Positions 16,121-25,010 are shown, counted from the first letter of the stretch. The stretch is DNA of 64,000 bases from Erwinia sp. JUb26 (GCF_003751505.1 NZ_RJVB01000005.1:186001-250000); one strand, 5' to 3'. Translations and numbers: made by a program. Notes: generated by a model not told the origin, from the sequence alone.

Positions 16121-16939
16121 ATGAGCACATTCAACACGCAGGACGGCACGCAAATCTATTACAAAGACTGGGGTACAGGTAAGCCGGTACTGTTCAGCCA
16201 CGGCTGGCCGCTGGATGCCGACATGTGGGACAGCCAGATGAATTTCCTCGCCGAGCGCGGCTACCGCGTAATTGCCTTTGACCGCCGTGGTTTTGGCCGT
16301 TCGGAGCAGCCGTGGGAAGGATACAACTACGATACGTTCGCTTCCGACATTCACGACCTGATCCAGCACCTTGACCTGAACGACGTGACCCTGGTGGGCT
16401 TCTCTATGGGCGGCGGTGATGTGTCCCGCTACATTGGCCGCTACGGCAGCGAGCGCATCAACGCGCTGGTTCTGCTGGGGGCCGTAACGCCAATCTTCGG
16501 CCAGACTGAAGACTACCCGCAAGGGGTTGAGCAGTCGGTGTTCGCCGGTATCCGTGACGGCCTGCGTAAAGACCGCGCTCAGTTTATCAGCGACTTTAAC
16601 ACGCCGTTCTTCGGCACCAACGCAGGCCAGACCGTCTCTGAAGGCGTACTGACCCAGACGCTGAATATCGCCCTGCTGGCCTCGCTGAAAGGCACCATTG
16701 ACTGTGTGACCGCCTTCTCGGAAACCGATTTCCGCGGTGATATGGCGAAAATTGACGTGCCGACACTGGTTATCCACGGCAGCAACGACCAGATCGTGCC
16801 GTTTGAAACCACCGGCAAACAGGCGGCGGAGATGATCAAAGGATCAACGCTGAAGGTCTACGACAATGCGCCACACGGCTTCGCGGTAACGCATCAGGAC
16901 CAGCTGAATCAGGATCTGCTGGCCTTCCTGCAGCGCTAA
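16121..16939 (+). CDS. Alpha/beta hydrolase (non-haem chloroperoxidase / arylesterase type)
   Basis: A 272-residue cytoplasmic alpha/beta hydrolase of full length. The nucleophile elbow is GFSMGGGDVSRYIGRYG (Ser near residue 95); the acid is in VIHGSNDQIVPF and the His in NAPHGFAVTH. The oxyanion HGWPLDADMWDSQ is typical of the bacterial cofactor-free haloperoxidase/arylesterase group, which hydrolyses esters and can make peracids in vitro. GAGGAA lies before the ATG. Monocistronic, closed by a strong terminator. Divergent from the YcaC-like copy 2 operon, so it may share its inducer. Confidence 0.9.
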   Translation: MSTFNTQDGTQIYYKDWGTGKPVLFSHGWPLDADMWDSQMNFLAERGYRVIAFDRRGFGRSEQPWEGYNYDTFASDIHDLIQHLDLNDVTLVGFSMGGGDVSRYIGRYGSERINALVLLGAVTPIFGQTEDYPQGVEQSVFAGIRDGLRKDRAQFISDFNTPFFGTNAGQTVSEGVLTQTLNIALLASLKGTIDCVTAFSETDFRGDMAKIDVPTLVIHGSNDQIVPFETTGKQAAEMIKGSTLKVYDNAPHGFAVTHQDQLNQDLLAFLQR

Positions 16940-16953
16940 TTTTACTTCTCATT

Positions 16954-16987
16954 AAAGGGGGCGATTATTGCAATCGCCCCCTTTTTT
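16954..16987 (+). terminator. Rho-independent terminator
   Basis: AAAGGGGGCGATT, loop ATTGC, AATCGCCCCCTTT, followed by further Ts; 15 bases after the hydrolase stop. Confidence 0.93.
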
Positions 16988-17049
16988 ATTGCTCATTTTT
17001 TTCGGCACGCAGGTAGCATCGATCGCTGCACAAAATGGTTAGCCGATAA

Positions 17050-17361
17050 TCAAAGCTCTTGTTTGTCAGGTTCAGTGCCATTGATCAAACGATGCTCCCG
17101 GGTATGCCATATGCGAAGAATGGAGACCGTCTCTTCTTGAAACTCATAGCGCATTTCATAATGCCCGAGGATGAGTCGCCGAACGTCTCGCGGATGATAC
17201 GCCTTTAAAGCGGCTCCACTGCGCGGATAGACAGTAAGATTATTTGCAGCCGTTACCAGCGATTGTACCGCGCCAGCAGCGGCCAGAGGATTAACCTGTT
17301 CCAGAAAGCGATAAATACGGTCGAGGTCGTCAATCGCCGGCTGCGTCCAAAGCAACGCCAT
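17050..17361 (-). CDS. RelE/ParE-family toxin
   Basis: A 103-residue ParE/RelE-fold protein: LLWTQPAIDDLDRIYRFLEQVNP, YPRSGAALKAYHPRDVRRLILGHYEMRYEFQEETVSILRIWHTREHR. This is the usual order for a type II toxin, with a typical C-terminal basic strand. It starts one base inside the antitoxin stop (TAATG), so it is translated after the antitoxin. ParE members poison gyrase and RelE members cut mRNA; the sequence alone does not decide, though the ParE-like RIYRFLEQ/ILRIWHTRE pattern favours the ParE side. Confidence 0.85.
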   Translation of the reverse strand: MALLWTQPAIDDLDRIYRFLEQVNPLAAAGAVQSLVTAANNLTVYPRSGAALKAYHPRDVRRLILGHYEMRYEFQEETVSILRIWHTREHRLINGTEPDKQEL

Positions 17362-17642
17362 TACCGTTTACCGGATTTGGGTACCGATAAGGGCTTCTCT
17401 GTGCCTAAACTTGTCGCCCATTGCATCACATCATCATGGGCAACAACGCGGCCTTCATCCACAGCGGCCAGTGCTTCCAGCGTCATCTGATGACGCTGCT
17501 CTTCCTGGTCAATTAAATCCTGTAGGGCCTGCTTTATCAGCATTTCCTGTGAGCAACTGTAGTCCGCCGCTATCCGATCGAGTTTCTCTGCCATTTCCAG
17601 GGTAACACAGGCGCTAACCGCACGTGTTTTTGTCTGTCCCAT
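17361..17642 (-). CDS. Ribbon-helix-helix antitoxin
   Basis: A 93-residue protein whose N-terminal half has a CopG/MetJ-like ribbon-helix-helix (TRAVSACVTLEMAEKLDRIAADYSCSQEMLIKQALQDLI). The C-terminal part (MTLEALAAVDEGRVVAHDDVMQWATSLG) is the usual toxin-binding tail. I chose the ATG at 17642; an in-frame ATG at 17678 with AGGA in front is an alternative that adds 12 residues. Such antitoxins normally repress their own operon. Confidence 0.82.
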   Translation of the reverse strand: MGQTKTRAVSACVTLEMAEKLDRIAADYSCSQEMLIKQALQDLIDQEEQRHQMTLEALAAVDEGRVVAHDDVMQWATSLGTEKPLSVPKSGKR

Positions 17643-17872
17643 AATGGAGCTCTCATAATGTGCTTCAATTCTAATCATACTAAATCATCCTGATCTCACC
17701 CGCCAGCAGTCGGGTTCTGTGCCACACGCCTGAAAAATCTGCGCGACTCCATGTGAATAGACACCGCTATTTATGCCACAGCTTGTCCGTTAGCGCTGGT
17801 ATTTTGACCGATTAACCGAGGCCGCTCGCAAATTCGCAGCCTAAAATCCAACGGCTACGGAAAAGCAAAAAA

Positions 17873-18769
17873 TCACCCGCGTGCCGCCAGCCACACCGCG
17901 TAGGCTTCATCCCAAATTGCGGCCGGCGTGCCCACTTTACCCAGCCCAAAACCGTGGCCGCCCTTGGAAATGCGGATCATCTGGACCGAAACGCCCATCC
18001 GGCGGCAGGTATCGTGCATGATCACGCTGTTTTCCGGGTTGGAGGTGGTGTCGTCTTCCGCCTGCGCCATAAACAGCGGCGGATAGGCGCGAGTCACGTA
18101 GTTCTGCACCGACCAGCTGGCCTCTTCGGCGGGAGAAGGATGGTTACCGACCAGCGACAGATGGGTATTGGTATGGGTGTAAGGGGGTTCGAGGGTGATC
18201 ACCGGATAAATCAGCCCCACGCTCTCAACCTTCAGCGACAGCTGGTCCAGCGCATCCTGCGGCTGATAGGCGTTATAGTCGGGTCGGGCGGCGGCCATGC
18301 CGAACAGGTGCCCCCCGGCGGAAAACCCGAGCAGATGTACGCTACGCTCCATTGAACGCACCAGGCGGATCGCCCGCTGGGCATCCTGCAGCGCCACCAG
18401 GTTACCGTCCTGCCAGTGTTCGCCGGGCAGACGATAGCTGAGTACGTAGGCGGTGTAACCCTTCGAGGCCAGCCATCGCGCTACCGGCCAGCCTTCGCGC
18501 CCCATACCTATCCAGCGATATCCGCCACCGGCGGCAATCAGTACGGCTTTACCGTTCGGTTCTTCCGGCTGAAAACGCTGAATGCCGGGGCTGACGATAT
18601 TCGACCACGAGCCGTTAGGCGAAATGCGCAGCGCCCCTTTCGGCCCGCCGCCGCCCGGCGGTTCTTCCGGCCACAGTGGGAAAAAGTCCTGACGGGCGAA
18701 CAGGTTATCGGTGCTCATAGCAAGGACAAACGCGCCGGAGCCGAGCAGCAGGCGGCGGCGACTAATCAT
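17873..18769 (-). CDS. Exported alpha/beta hydrolase (acetyl-esterase-like) with Tat-type signal
   Basis: A 298-residue alpha/beta hydrolase of the BD-FAE/acetyl-xylan-esterase-like group. Residues 1-25 form a twin-arginine-like signal (ISRRRLLLGSGAFVLAMS). The glycine-rich oxyanion region is VLIAAGGGYRWIG, the nucleophile HLLGFSAGGHLFGMAA, the acid FMAQAEDDTT and the base ISKGGHGFGLG. It is probably periplasmic and removes acetyl or similar groups from a carbohydrate (inference). It stands alone; the nearest gene on its strand is the sugar-binding protein, about 200 bp upstream. Confidence 0.85.
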   Translation of the reverse strand: MISRRRLLLGSGAFVLAMSTDNLFARQDFFPLWPEEPPGGGGPKGALRISPNGSWSNIVSPGIQRFQPEEPNGKAVLIAAGGGYRWIGMGREGWPVARWLASKGYTAYVLSYRLPGEHWQDGNLVALQDAQRAIRLVRSMERSVHLLGFSAGGHLFGMAAARPDYNAYQPQDALDQLSLKVESVGLIYPVITLEPPYTHTNTHLSLVGNHPSPAEEASWSVQNYVTRAYPPLFMAQAEDDTTSNPENSVIMHDTCRRMGVSVQMIRISKGGHGFGLGKVGTPAAIWDEAYAVWLAARG

Positions 18770-18934
18770 CGTACATATCCAACATTCTCAGCAGGAAACA
18801 GGGAAGGTATCGTTGAGCGCCAGGACGGCGGTTCTCAGTGGCGAAATAGTATTCACAACCGTGGCAAAATGCTACAGGGGTCACACTTTTTTCATCACTA
18901 AATGTGGGATTACTCAGACGGGAAAACGCAATAG

Positions 18935-18958
18935 CGGGTCCTGCTGATTCAGGACCCG
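18935..18958 (-). terminator. Hairpin after the sugar-binding protein gene
   Basis: CGGGTCCTG, loop CTGATT, CAGGACCCG, 9 bases beyond the stop at 18968 and followed on the minus strand by a weak T-rich tract. Confidence 0.6.
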
Positions 18959-18967
18959 GCGGGAAGA

Positions 18968-19891
18968 TTACTTCACGTTCTTTTTGGTGAATGCTTCGTA
19001 GTTTTCTTTGGTGATCACCTGATACGGGATCCACATAAATTTGTCGGTATTTTTACCGTCGATCACCTGCTTCGCCATGGTGACAGCGCCCACGCCCTGG
19101 CCCGCCGCATCCTGGAACACGGTTAATGCCAGCTTGCCGTTTTTAATAAACTGCAGGGCATCCGGGGTGCCGTCGATACCGGCGACCAGGATATCTTTTT
19201 TACCGCTCTGGCCGAGCGCCATAATTGCACCGATGGCCATTTCATCGTTGTTAGCGGCAATCGCATCGATTTTTTCGCCGGAGAGTAGCCAGCCGGAGGT
19301 CACATCCACCGCTTCGTTACGCATCCACTGGGCAGACTGCTTCTCGATCACTTTCATATCTTTATACTTAGCGATCACTTCTTCCGTGGCTTTGGTACGC
19401 TGGCGCGCTTCCTCCGCCGACAGCGCGCCCATCAGAATGGCGACGTTGCCTTTGTAATTCATCTTTTTCGCCAGCGCTTCCATCTCCATCTGGCCGCCCA
19501 GCATCGAGTCGGAGCCGACGTAGGCCATCTTGCCGGTCAGCTCAACTTCCGGCTTACGGTTCACGAAGATCAGCGGGATATTGGCTTTGGTGGCCGCATC
19601 CATCATTCTTTTCACGCCCTGAGTATCCACCGGGTTGAGAATAATCGCGTCAACGCCCTGATTAATGAAGTTCTCAACCTGCTGAACCTGCACCGCCACA
19701 TCGCCCTTGGCATCTTCAAACTGTCCCTGAATATTCTCCTTCTTCATCTCATTCGCCATCTGGGTGCGCAGAATAGAAACAAAGTTAAGATCGAAGTTGG
19801 CCAGCGCAACGCCAATGCGCAGGTCTTTCGCCTGGGATGCCGGTGCCAGCGCCATAGCGCAAACGAGCAGTGCGATTTTTTTCGTGTTCAT
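18968..19891 (-). CDS. Periplasmic sugar-binding protein (RbsB/IbpA-like)
   Basis: A 307-residue CUT2-type substrate-binding protein. Residues 1-21 are a Sec signal peptide (MNTKKIALLVCAMALAPASQA|KD). The ribose-binding-like fold follows: LRIGVALANFDLNFVSILRTQM, QVQQVENFINQGVDAIILNPVD, IPLIFVNRKPE, and the hinge and C-lobe AIAANNDEMAIGAIMALGQSG and VAGIDGTPDALQFIKNGKLALTVFQD. No ATPase or permease lies next to it. The neighbouring inositol-type enzymes suggest a polyol or inositol-like ligand (inference). A terminator separates it from the gene before it, so it probably has its own promoter or depends on read-through. Confidence 0.9.
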   Translation of the reverse strand: MNTKKIALLVCAMALAPASQAKDLRIGVALANFDLNFVSILRTQMANEMKKENIQGQFEDAKGDVAVQVQQVENFINQGVDAIILNPVDTQGVKRMMDAATKANIPLIFVNRKPEVELTGKMAYVGSDSMLGGQMEMEALAKKMNYKGNVAILMGALSAEEARQRTKATEEVIAKYKDMKVIEKQSAQWMRNEAVDVTSGWLLSGEKIDAIAANNDEMAIGAIMALGQSGKKDILVAGIDGTPDALQFIKNGKLALTVFQDAAGQGVGAVTMAKQVIDGKNTDKFMWIPYQVITKENYEAFTKKNVK

Positions 19892-19964
19892 AGCGTGATT
19901 CCTGTAGGTGTAGGTAAGTTATTATTTTTTAACTGCAAACTACTGATGAACGACTGATTGCTTA

Positions 19965-19990
19965 AAAAATTGCGGCCAGGGCTGGCCGCA
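19965..19990 (-). terminator. Rho-independent terminator or attenuator before the binding-protein gene
   Basis: TGCGGCCAG / CTGGCCGCA perfect 9-bp stem with a two-base loop, followed on the minus strand by ATTTTTTAAG. It lies 12 bases after the stop of the 20002-20778 gene. Confidence 0.8.
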
Positions 19991-20001
19991 TCGGTACTGC
20001 A

Positions 20002-20778
20002 TTACTCAAAGTGCGCTTTAAAGCTTGCCAGGGCGGTTTCACTGTCCCCTGACGCCCAGCCTTCCAGCGCAATTACCCCCCGGTAATTCATGGCACGCAG
20101 CGCCTTCGCCACCGCGCGATAGTTGATCTCTCCGGTGCCCGGCTCACAGCGGCCCGGCACGTCCGCCACCTGAATTTCACCAATAGCACCGCCGCTGCGC
20201 TGCACCAGCTCAATCAGGTTGCCCTCGCCGATCTGCGCGTGGTAGAGGTCCAGATTCATCTTCAGATACGGGCTGTTAACCGCTTCTACCAGCGCCAGGG
20301 TATCCGCCGCTTTGGCGAACGGCGTACGCGGATGATCGACAGCGGTATTGAGGTTTTCCAGAGTGAACACCCGGCCGGCTTTCTCGCCCAGCGCCGCCAG
20401 CTTCTCCAGCGTTCTCACCGCTTTCACCCACATCTCGCCGGTGACGATATCCACCGGCTTCACCGGCAGGCCCTTGTTATCCAGCCCGGTGCCGTGCAGG
20501 TTCAGCGACGGGCAGTTCAGCCGCGCGGCCACCGCCAGCGACTCTTCGGCGCTGCTCAGCAGGTTTTCAATTTCCGCATCGTCGGTCAGGTTGCCGGTCA
20601 GATAACCGGTCATTGAGGTGAAGCGCGCACCGGTCGCCGCCAATGCAGCGATATCTTTGTTTTCCCAGTGCCAGATCTCCACGCCGAAGCCCAACTGGTG
20701 AATGCGCTGCACGCGTTCAATAAATGGCAGATCGAGGAAAACCATTTCGGCACTGACGGACAGGCTGTAATCGGACAT
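20002..20778 (-). CDS. TIM-barrel sugar isomerase/epimerase (hydroxypyruvate-isomerase/IolH-like)
   Basis: A 258-residue xylose-isomerase-like barrel protein. SLSVSAEMVFLDLPFIERVQRIHQLGFGVEIWHWENKD is the usual start of Hyi/IolH-like proteins. The metal-site region includes VFTLENLN, LKMNLDLYHAQIGEGN, IGEIQVADVPGRCEPGTGEINY and VIALEGW. It lies 11 bp after the dehydrogenase gene, and both should be driven by the sigma-54 promoter. The reaction could be isomerisation of an oxidised polyol; hydroxypyruvate isomerase activity is an alternative. Confidence 0.83.
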   Translation of the reverse strand: MSDYSLSVSAEMVFLDLPFIERVQRIHQLGFGVEIWHWENKDIAALAATGARFTSMTGYLTGNLTDDAEIENLLSSAEESLAVAARLNCPSLNLHGTGLDNKGLPVKPVDIVTGEMWVKAVRTLEKLAALGEKAGRVFTLENLNTAVDHPRTPFAKAADTLALVEAVNSPYLKMNLDLYHAQIGEGNLIELVQRSGGAIGEIQVADVPGRCEPGTGEINYRAVAKALRAMNYRGVIALEGWASGDSETALASFKAHFE

Positions 20779-20789
20779 GGTGGCGATCC

Positions 20790-21803
20790 TTATAATTTAA
20801 CCGGGAGGTTCTGCTGCACGGAGGCGATACAGGCCAGCGCAATCGCCAGCGCGTTACGCGCATCTTCACCGGTGGCACGCGGGGTTTCGCCAGTGGCGGC
20901 GCAGCGCACAAACTCGGTCAGTTCCGCAACGTAGGCGTCGGCCAGCAGGTCGGTATCCTGGCGCGAGGTATCAATCGAGATGCCTTCCGCCGTGTAACGC
21001 ACCGCGTTGTTAACGTTGATATTGCCGATTTGCAGCATGCCGTTGCTGCCAAACACTTCGCCGCGGACGTCGTAGCCGTACACCGCCTGGAAGTTGGCTT
21101 CGGCAATGGCGATTGCACCGTTATCAAAGCGGATGGTGACCACGGAGGTATCCAGCAGGCCTTTGTCTTTAAAGTCCGGGCGCACCAGCGCATCGGCCAT
21201 GGCATAGACTTCCACCGGCTTCGCGCCCGGGTTGCAGTGCAGCAGGGTGTCAAAGTCGTGGATCAGCGTTTCCAGATAGATCGTCCACGGTGGGATCGGC
21301 GTAGGATCGCGCAGCGGGGCCGGGTCGCGGGTCAGCGAGCGCAGCAGCTGCGGGGTGCCGATTTTACCGGCCTTGATTTCCGCCAGCGCGGCGGCGAATC
21401 CGCTGGCGAAGCGGCGGTTAAAGCCCACCTGCAGCACCACACCGGCTTCGCGAGCGGCGGCAATGGCGCGATCGGCTTCTTCAAGGGTCACGGCCATCGG
21501 TTTTTCACAGAAGACGTGCTTACCGGCGCGCGCGGCGGCGACCACCAGTTCAGCATGGGTACGCGCCGGGGAAACGATCACCACCGCGTCAATGTCCGGG
21601 CTGTCGAGCATTGCCTGCGGCTCGCTGTAGAAGCTTTCCACGCCGAGTTTTTCCGCCAGGCGCTGTGCGGCCCCCGGTACCGGATCGGCCACCGCCGCCA
21701 GCACCGCACCCGGTATACGCTGAGCCAGAGAGGTGGCGTGGAAGCTCCCCATCCGTCCCGCGCCAATCAGACCTACGCGCACGATTTTTTTTGTTGCAGA
21801 CAT
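20790..21803 (-). CDS. Gfo/Idh/MocA oxidoreductase, inositol 2-dehydrogenase (IolG)-like
   Basis: A 337-residue NAD(P)-dependent dehydrogenase. The Rossmann loop is VGLIGAGRMGSFHATSLAQ near the N-terminus, and the catalytic-lysine motif is HVFCEKPMAVTLEEAD. Family elements follow: LQVGFNRRFASGFAAALAEIKAGKIG and LETLIHDFDTLLHC, the last holding the usual catalytic Asp/His pair. The ATG at 21803 is chosen because GGGGAA precedes it; an in-frame start 54 bases upstream would overlap the promoter. First gene of an operon with the isomerase, controlled from the -24/-12 promoter at 21853-21868. Confidence 0.9.
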   Translation of the reverse strand: MSATKKIVRVGLIGAGRMGSFHATSLAQRIPGAVLAAVADPVPGAAQRLAEKLGVESFYSEPQAMLDSPDIDAVVIVSPARTHAELVVAAARAGKHVFCEKPMAVTLEEADRAIAAAREAGVVLQVGFNRRFASGFAAALAEIKAGKIGTPQLLRSLTRDPAPLRDPTPIPPWTIYLETLIHDFDTLLHCNPGAKPVEVYAMADALVRPDFKDKGLLDTSVVTIRFDNGAIAIAEANFQAVYGYDVRGEVFGSNGMLQIGNINVNNAVRYTAEGISIDTSRQDTDLLADAYVAELTEFVRCAATGETPRATGEDARNALAIALACIASVQQNLPVKL

Positions 21804-21852
21804 CTTGTTCCCCTTCAGGTTACTGGCAGACATTCGTTGTGTCTTTGATATA

Positions 21853-21868
21853 AGCAAACGCTATGCCA
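21853..21868 (-). promoter_or_regulatory. Sigma-54 (-24/-12) promoter
   Basis: On the minus strand TGGCATAGCGTTTGCT fits TGGCAC-N5-TTGCW in all but one base, with the essential GG and GC ten bases apart. It points towards the dehydrogenase gene, whose ATG is about 50 bases downstream. A sigma-54 activator gene is divergent on the other side. Confidence 0.82.
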
Positions 21869-21916
21869 GCCTGACAAACCCCTGACGGCGCGCTTTTCTC
21901 TGCCCACTGCGATCAC

Positions 21917-21968
21917 AAAATGGACATAAAAAAAACATGTCAAGTTAACATGTCGATAAAATGGACAT
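21917..21968. promoter_or_regulatory. Cluster of GACAT repeats, candidate activator binding sites
   Basis: AAAATGGACAT occurs at 21917-21927 and 21958-21968, and AACATGTC at 21934-21941 and 21947-21954. They combine into TGTC-N9-GGACA type inverted repeats. They lie 50-115 bp upstream of the -24 element, a normal place for upstream activating sequences, and just before the activator's own gene. Confidence 0.55.
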
Positions 21969-21990
21969 TCCATTTAGCGGAGGGAAGAGC

Positions 21991-23979
21991 ATGAGTCATC
22001 CACCTATCGTCACCGCCGCCATAGGCGAAGCGGGCGACGGCAAACTGAGCCTGCCGGAGAACAGTCAGGAAGCCCGGCGCTGGGATGCACTGCTTGAGCA
22101 GGCCCGCCGTGATTTTGATGCTGGCAAAGAGCCGGCCTTTGTGCGCCCCGACATTCTGCACTCGTGGCAATACAGCCGCGATGCCGGTATCGACCCGGAT
22201 TTTTTTGCCTATACCTTCCCGCCACAGGACGAGGTGAAGCAGATACTGACGGATAACGCCGTGCTGATTGAAGTCGCCAGAAGCATTATGGAAAATCTGC
22301 TGGCCTATAATCCCGACGGCCATATCAATCTCACCGACGCCAACGGTATCACCCTCTCCTACTGCGGTCTGGATATCACCCCGGTGGGCAGCATCCTGCG
22401 TGAATCCGAAATGGGGACCAACTGCACCGCGCGATGCCTGAAGCAGCAGCGGCTGGTCTATCTGCTCAGCGGTGAAAACTGGAAGTTTGCCCTGCGCAGC
22501 CGCCACTATCCCTGTGCCGCCGCGCCGATCCGCGATGCCGATGGGCGGATGATTGCCGTACTGACGCTGACCGCCACCCAGGATAACTTCCACTATCACA
22601 CCCTTGGCACCGTGCAGGCGGCGGCGGAAGCGGTGGGCCAGCAGCTGATCCTCCGCGCCCTGCTGGCGGAGCAGAAGTCGATCCTGGAAACACTGAATGA
22701 AGGGGTGATCGTGCTGGATCGCAGCGGGACGATCAAAACCATCAACCGCTACGCGCGGCAGATCTTTCACGGCTTCGCCCGCACCGGTCATCAGGTGGAC
22801 GCGGTGCTGAATCCGCAAAACGCACGGCTGGCGACCATGACCTTCTGCAACGACCGTGAAGTGGTGTTTGTACCGTCAGAAAATCAGCACGTCTCCTGCC
22901 TGGTGTCGGTGATGCCCGCGCCAACCGGTGGCAAGATTATCGCCCTGCGGGAAAACCAGCGTATCCGCGCCATTACCCGCCGGGTGATGGGCGTTAACGC
23001 CAGCTATACCTTTGACATGCTGTGCGGCAGTGCACCGGCGCTGATGGTGGCAATGGAAAAAGCGCGCAGCAGCTGCCGCAGCGACAGTACTGTCCTGCTG
23101 ACCGGCGAAAGCGGCACCGGCAAAGAGCTGTTTGCTCAGGCGATCCATAACGAAAGCCCGCGCAGCGGCGAGGCGTTTATCGCCGTGAACTGCGGCGCGC
23201 TGCCGCGCGATTTGGTCCAGAGCGAGCTGTTTGGTTACGCCGACGGCGCGTTTACCGGATCGCGGCGCGGCGGGGCGGCGGGGAAATTTGAGCTGGCCGA
23301 CGGCGGCACCTTATTCCTCGATGAGATTGGCGATATGCCGCTGGAGGCGCAAACCAGCCTGCTGCGCGTATTGCAGGAGAGTGAGGTGGTGCGCATCGGC
23401 GCGTCGCAGGCGGTGAAGGTGAACGTGCGGATTATTGCCGCCACCAACTGCAACCTGCTGAAGGCGGTGGAAACCGGCGCGTTTCGCCGCGATCTGTACT
23501 ACCGGCTGAACGTCATCTCGATTCCTATTCCGGCCCTGCGCGAGCGCAGCAGCGATATTCCGGCGCTCACCGAATGGTTCCGCGAAAAGGTCTGCACCCA
23601 GCTGAAAAAGGTGAACGTGCAGTTTACTTCAGGAGCGATAGAGGCGCTGTGCCGCTATCCGTGGCCGGGCAACGTGCGCGAGCTGGAAAATATTATTGAG
23701 CGGGTGATCAACACCCATGACGGGCTGCATATTGACGCCGGTGACCTGCCGGAAGAGGTGATCCAGGCGGGCCGCTTACCGCCGGAGTTGGCGGTTTCAC
23801 GGAGCACCGCCACCCATACTGTCCGGCTGGATGAGAATGAGCGGGTGCATATTATTGCCACGCTAAATTCGCTCAACGGCAATCTGCGGCAGGCCGCACA
23901 ACAGATGGGCCTGTCGCGTGCCGGGCTGTATAACAAACTGAAGAAGTACGCGATAAGCGTGGATGAGTTTCGCCGGTAG
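21991..23979 (+). CDS. Sigma-54-dependent transcriptional activator (AcoR/DhaR-like)
   Basis: A 662-residue enhancer-binding protein. It has an N-terminal GAF-type sensor region (about 1-200, including [27 protein letters not shown]) and a PAS-like segment (about 230-330, [23 protein letters not shown]). The AAA+ domain has Walker A GESGTGKE near residue 372, the sigma-54 contact loop [10 protein letters not shown] near 418 (the last A of GAFTGA is Ser), Walker [12 protein letters not shown] and arginine finger region [12 protein letters not shown] Fis-type helix-turn-helix follows near 630 ([22 protein letters not shown]). Start at 21991 follows GGAGGGAA. It most likely activates the divergent operon. 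Confidence 0.93.
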   Translation: MSHPPIVTAAIGEAGDGKLSLPENSQEARRWDALLEQARRDFDAGKEPAFVRPDILHSWQYSRDAGIDPDFFAYTFPPQDEVKQILTDNAVLIEVARSIMENLLAYNPDGHINLTDANGITLSYCGLDITPVGSILRESEMGTNCTARCLKQQRLVYLLSGENWKFALRSRHYPCAAAPIRDADGRMIAVLTLTATQDNFHYHTLGTVQAAAEAVGQQLILRALLAEQKSILETLNEGVIVLDRSGTIKTINRYARQIFHGFARTGHQVDAVLNPQNARLATMTFCNDREVVFVPSENQHVSCLVSVMPAPTGGKIIALRENQRIRAITRRVMGVNASYTFDMLCGSAPALMVAMEKARSSCRSDSTVLLTGESGTGKELFAQAIHNESPRSGEAFIAVNCGALPRDLVQSELFGYADGAFTGSRRGGAAGKFELADGGTLFLDEIGDMPLEAQTSLLRVLQESEVVRIGASQAVKVNVRIIAATNCNLLKAVETGAFRRDLYYRLNVISIPIPALRERSSDIPALTEWFREKVCTQLKKVNVQFTSGAIEALCRYPWPGNVRELENIIERVINTHDGLHIDAGDLPEEVIQAGRLPPELAVSRSTATHTVRLDENERVHIIATLNSLNGNLRQAAQQMGLSRAGLYNKLKKYAISVDEFRR

Positions 23980-23995
23980 CGCAGCGCTACCGGCG
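23971..23995. terminator. Perfect hairpin containing the stop codon of the activator gene
   Basis: CGCCGGTAGCG, loop CAG, CGCTACCGGCG. The TAG stop (23977-23979) is inside the stem. No T-tract follows. It separates the activator from the convergent yqhA. Confidence 0.55.
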
Positions 23996-24009
23996 AGAGT
24001 CTGAGCGAA

Positions 24010-24519
24010 TCAGATTAACGTTTTGTCTTTATCTTTGCGCGACATGCTGTCGAGGTAACCCATCACAAAGGCGGACAGCACGAAGGTCAGGTGAATAATC
24101 ACATACCACAGCAGCTTGTTGTCGGGCACGTTGCGCGCGTCCATAAAGATCCGCAGCAGGTGGATCGAGGAGATCGCCACAATCGACGCCGCGACTTTGT
24201 TCTTCAGCGAGCCGGAGTCCATTTTTCCCAGCCAGCTAAGCTTCTCGCGGTGCTCATCAATATCCAGCTTGGAAACGAAGTTTTCATAGCCGGAAAGCAT
24301 CACCATCACCAGCAGTCCGCCGACCAGGGTCATGTCGATCATCGACAGCAGCATCAGCACCATGTCGTTTTCGGACATCTCCAGCACATGCGGCAGCAGG
24401 TGGAAGACTTCCTGGAAAAACTTAATGCCCAGCGCCAGCAGGCCCAGCGACAGCCCAAGGTAGATTGGAGCCAACAGCCAACGTGAGGTGTAAATCAGAT
24501 TTTCAACGAAACGTTCCAT
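24010..24519 (-). CDS. yqhA: UPF0114 family inner-membrane protein
   Basis: A 169-residue protein (E. coli YqhA is about 164) with four hydrophobic helices: [54 protein letters not shown], a third around [19 protein letters not shown], and [22 protein letters not shown]. The [18 protein letters not shown] start is characteristic of the family, so the ATG at 24519 is preferred over an in-frame start 87 bases upstream. Function unknown; monocistronic. Confidence 0.93.
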   Translation of the reverse strand: MERFVENLIYTSRWLLAPIYLGLSLGLLALGIKFFQEVFHLLPHVLEMSENDMVLMLLSMIDMTLVGGLLVMVMLSGYENFVSKLDIDEHREKLSWLGKMDSGSLKNKVAASIVAISSIHLLRIFMDARNVPDNKLLWYVIIHLTFVLSAFVMGYLDSMSRKDKDKTLI

Positions 24520-24677
24520 AGCATCCAGTTCAGAGTTCAACACGGCGCACAGTATAACTGATGGTCGATGAACTTTAAGCAGGGGGAGAGGCGGGAACGG
24601 GAACAATTTAAACGACTTTACGTTGCGGGAAGATAATCCCGCAGCGAAGGAGACCGGCCAGCGAATGGCCGACGGCG

Positions 24678-25010
24678 TTAGTGATACTGGCGATACTGCA
24701 CGCGGTAGTCGCGCGGGGTGACGTTGAAGTGCTTTTTAAACACCCGCTGGAAGCACTGCTGGGAAGAGAAGCCCAGATCCATCGAAATGGTCATAATGCT
24801 TTTGGTGGAATTAATCAGGCACTGTGCGGCCTGATCCAGTCGGCGGCTGCGGATAAAGCTCGCCAGCGTAATGCCCTTTTTTTCTTTAAACGCGCGCTGC
24901 AGGTGCCACTTGGAGTAGCCCGATTTTGCCGCCACGGCCTCGATATTCAGGCCCTCTTCCAGATGCTGATCGATCCAGTCCACGATAACGTCTACGATTT
25001 CATTTTTCAT
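24678..25010 (-). CDS. Single-domain AraC-family regulator (MarA/SoxS/RamA type)
   Basis: A 110-residue protein made only of the two helix-turn-helices of the AraC family: [38 protein letters not shown] and [30 protein letters not shown]. It has no ligand domain, as in SoxS, MarA and RamA, which activate stress and efflux genes as monomers. GGAG is nine bases before the ATG at 25010. It is divergent from a LysR gene across 218 bp of AT-rich sequence in which no clear operator was found. Confidence 0.9.
   Translation of the reverse strand: MKNEIVDVIVDWIDQHLEEGLNIEAVAAKSGYSKWHLQRAFKEKKGITLASFIRSRRLDQAAQCLINSTKSIMTISMDLGFSSQQCFQRVFKKHFNVTPRDYRVQYRQYH

Noticed and set aside
20002-20778. Naming the gene hyi or iolH
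   Set aside because: The TIM-barrel family is too broad; context favours polyol use but does not decide.
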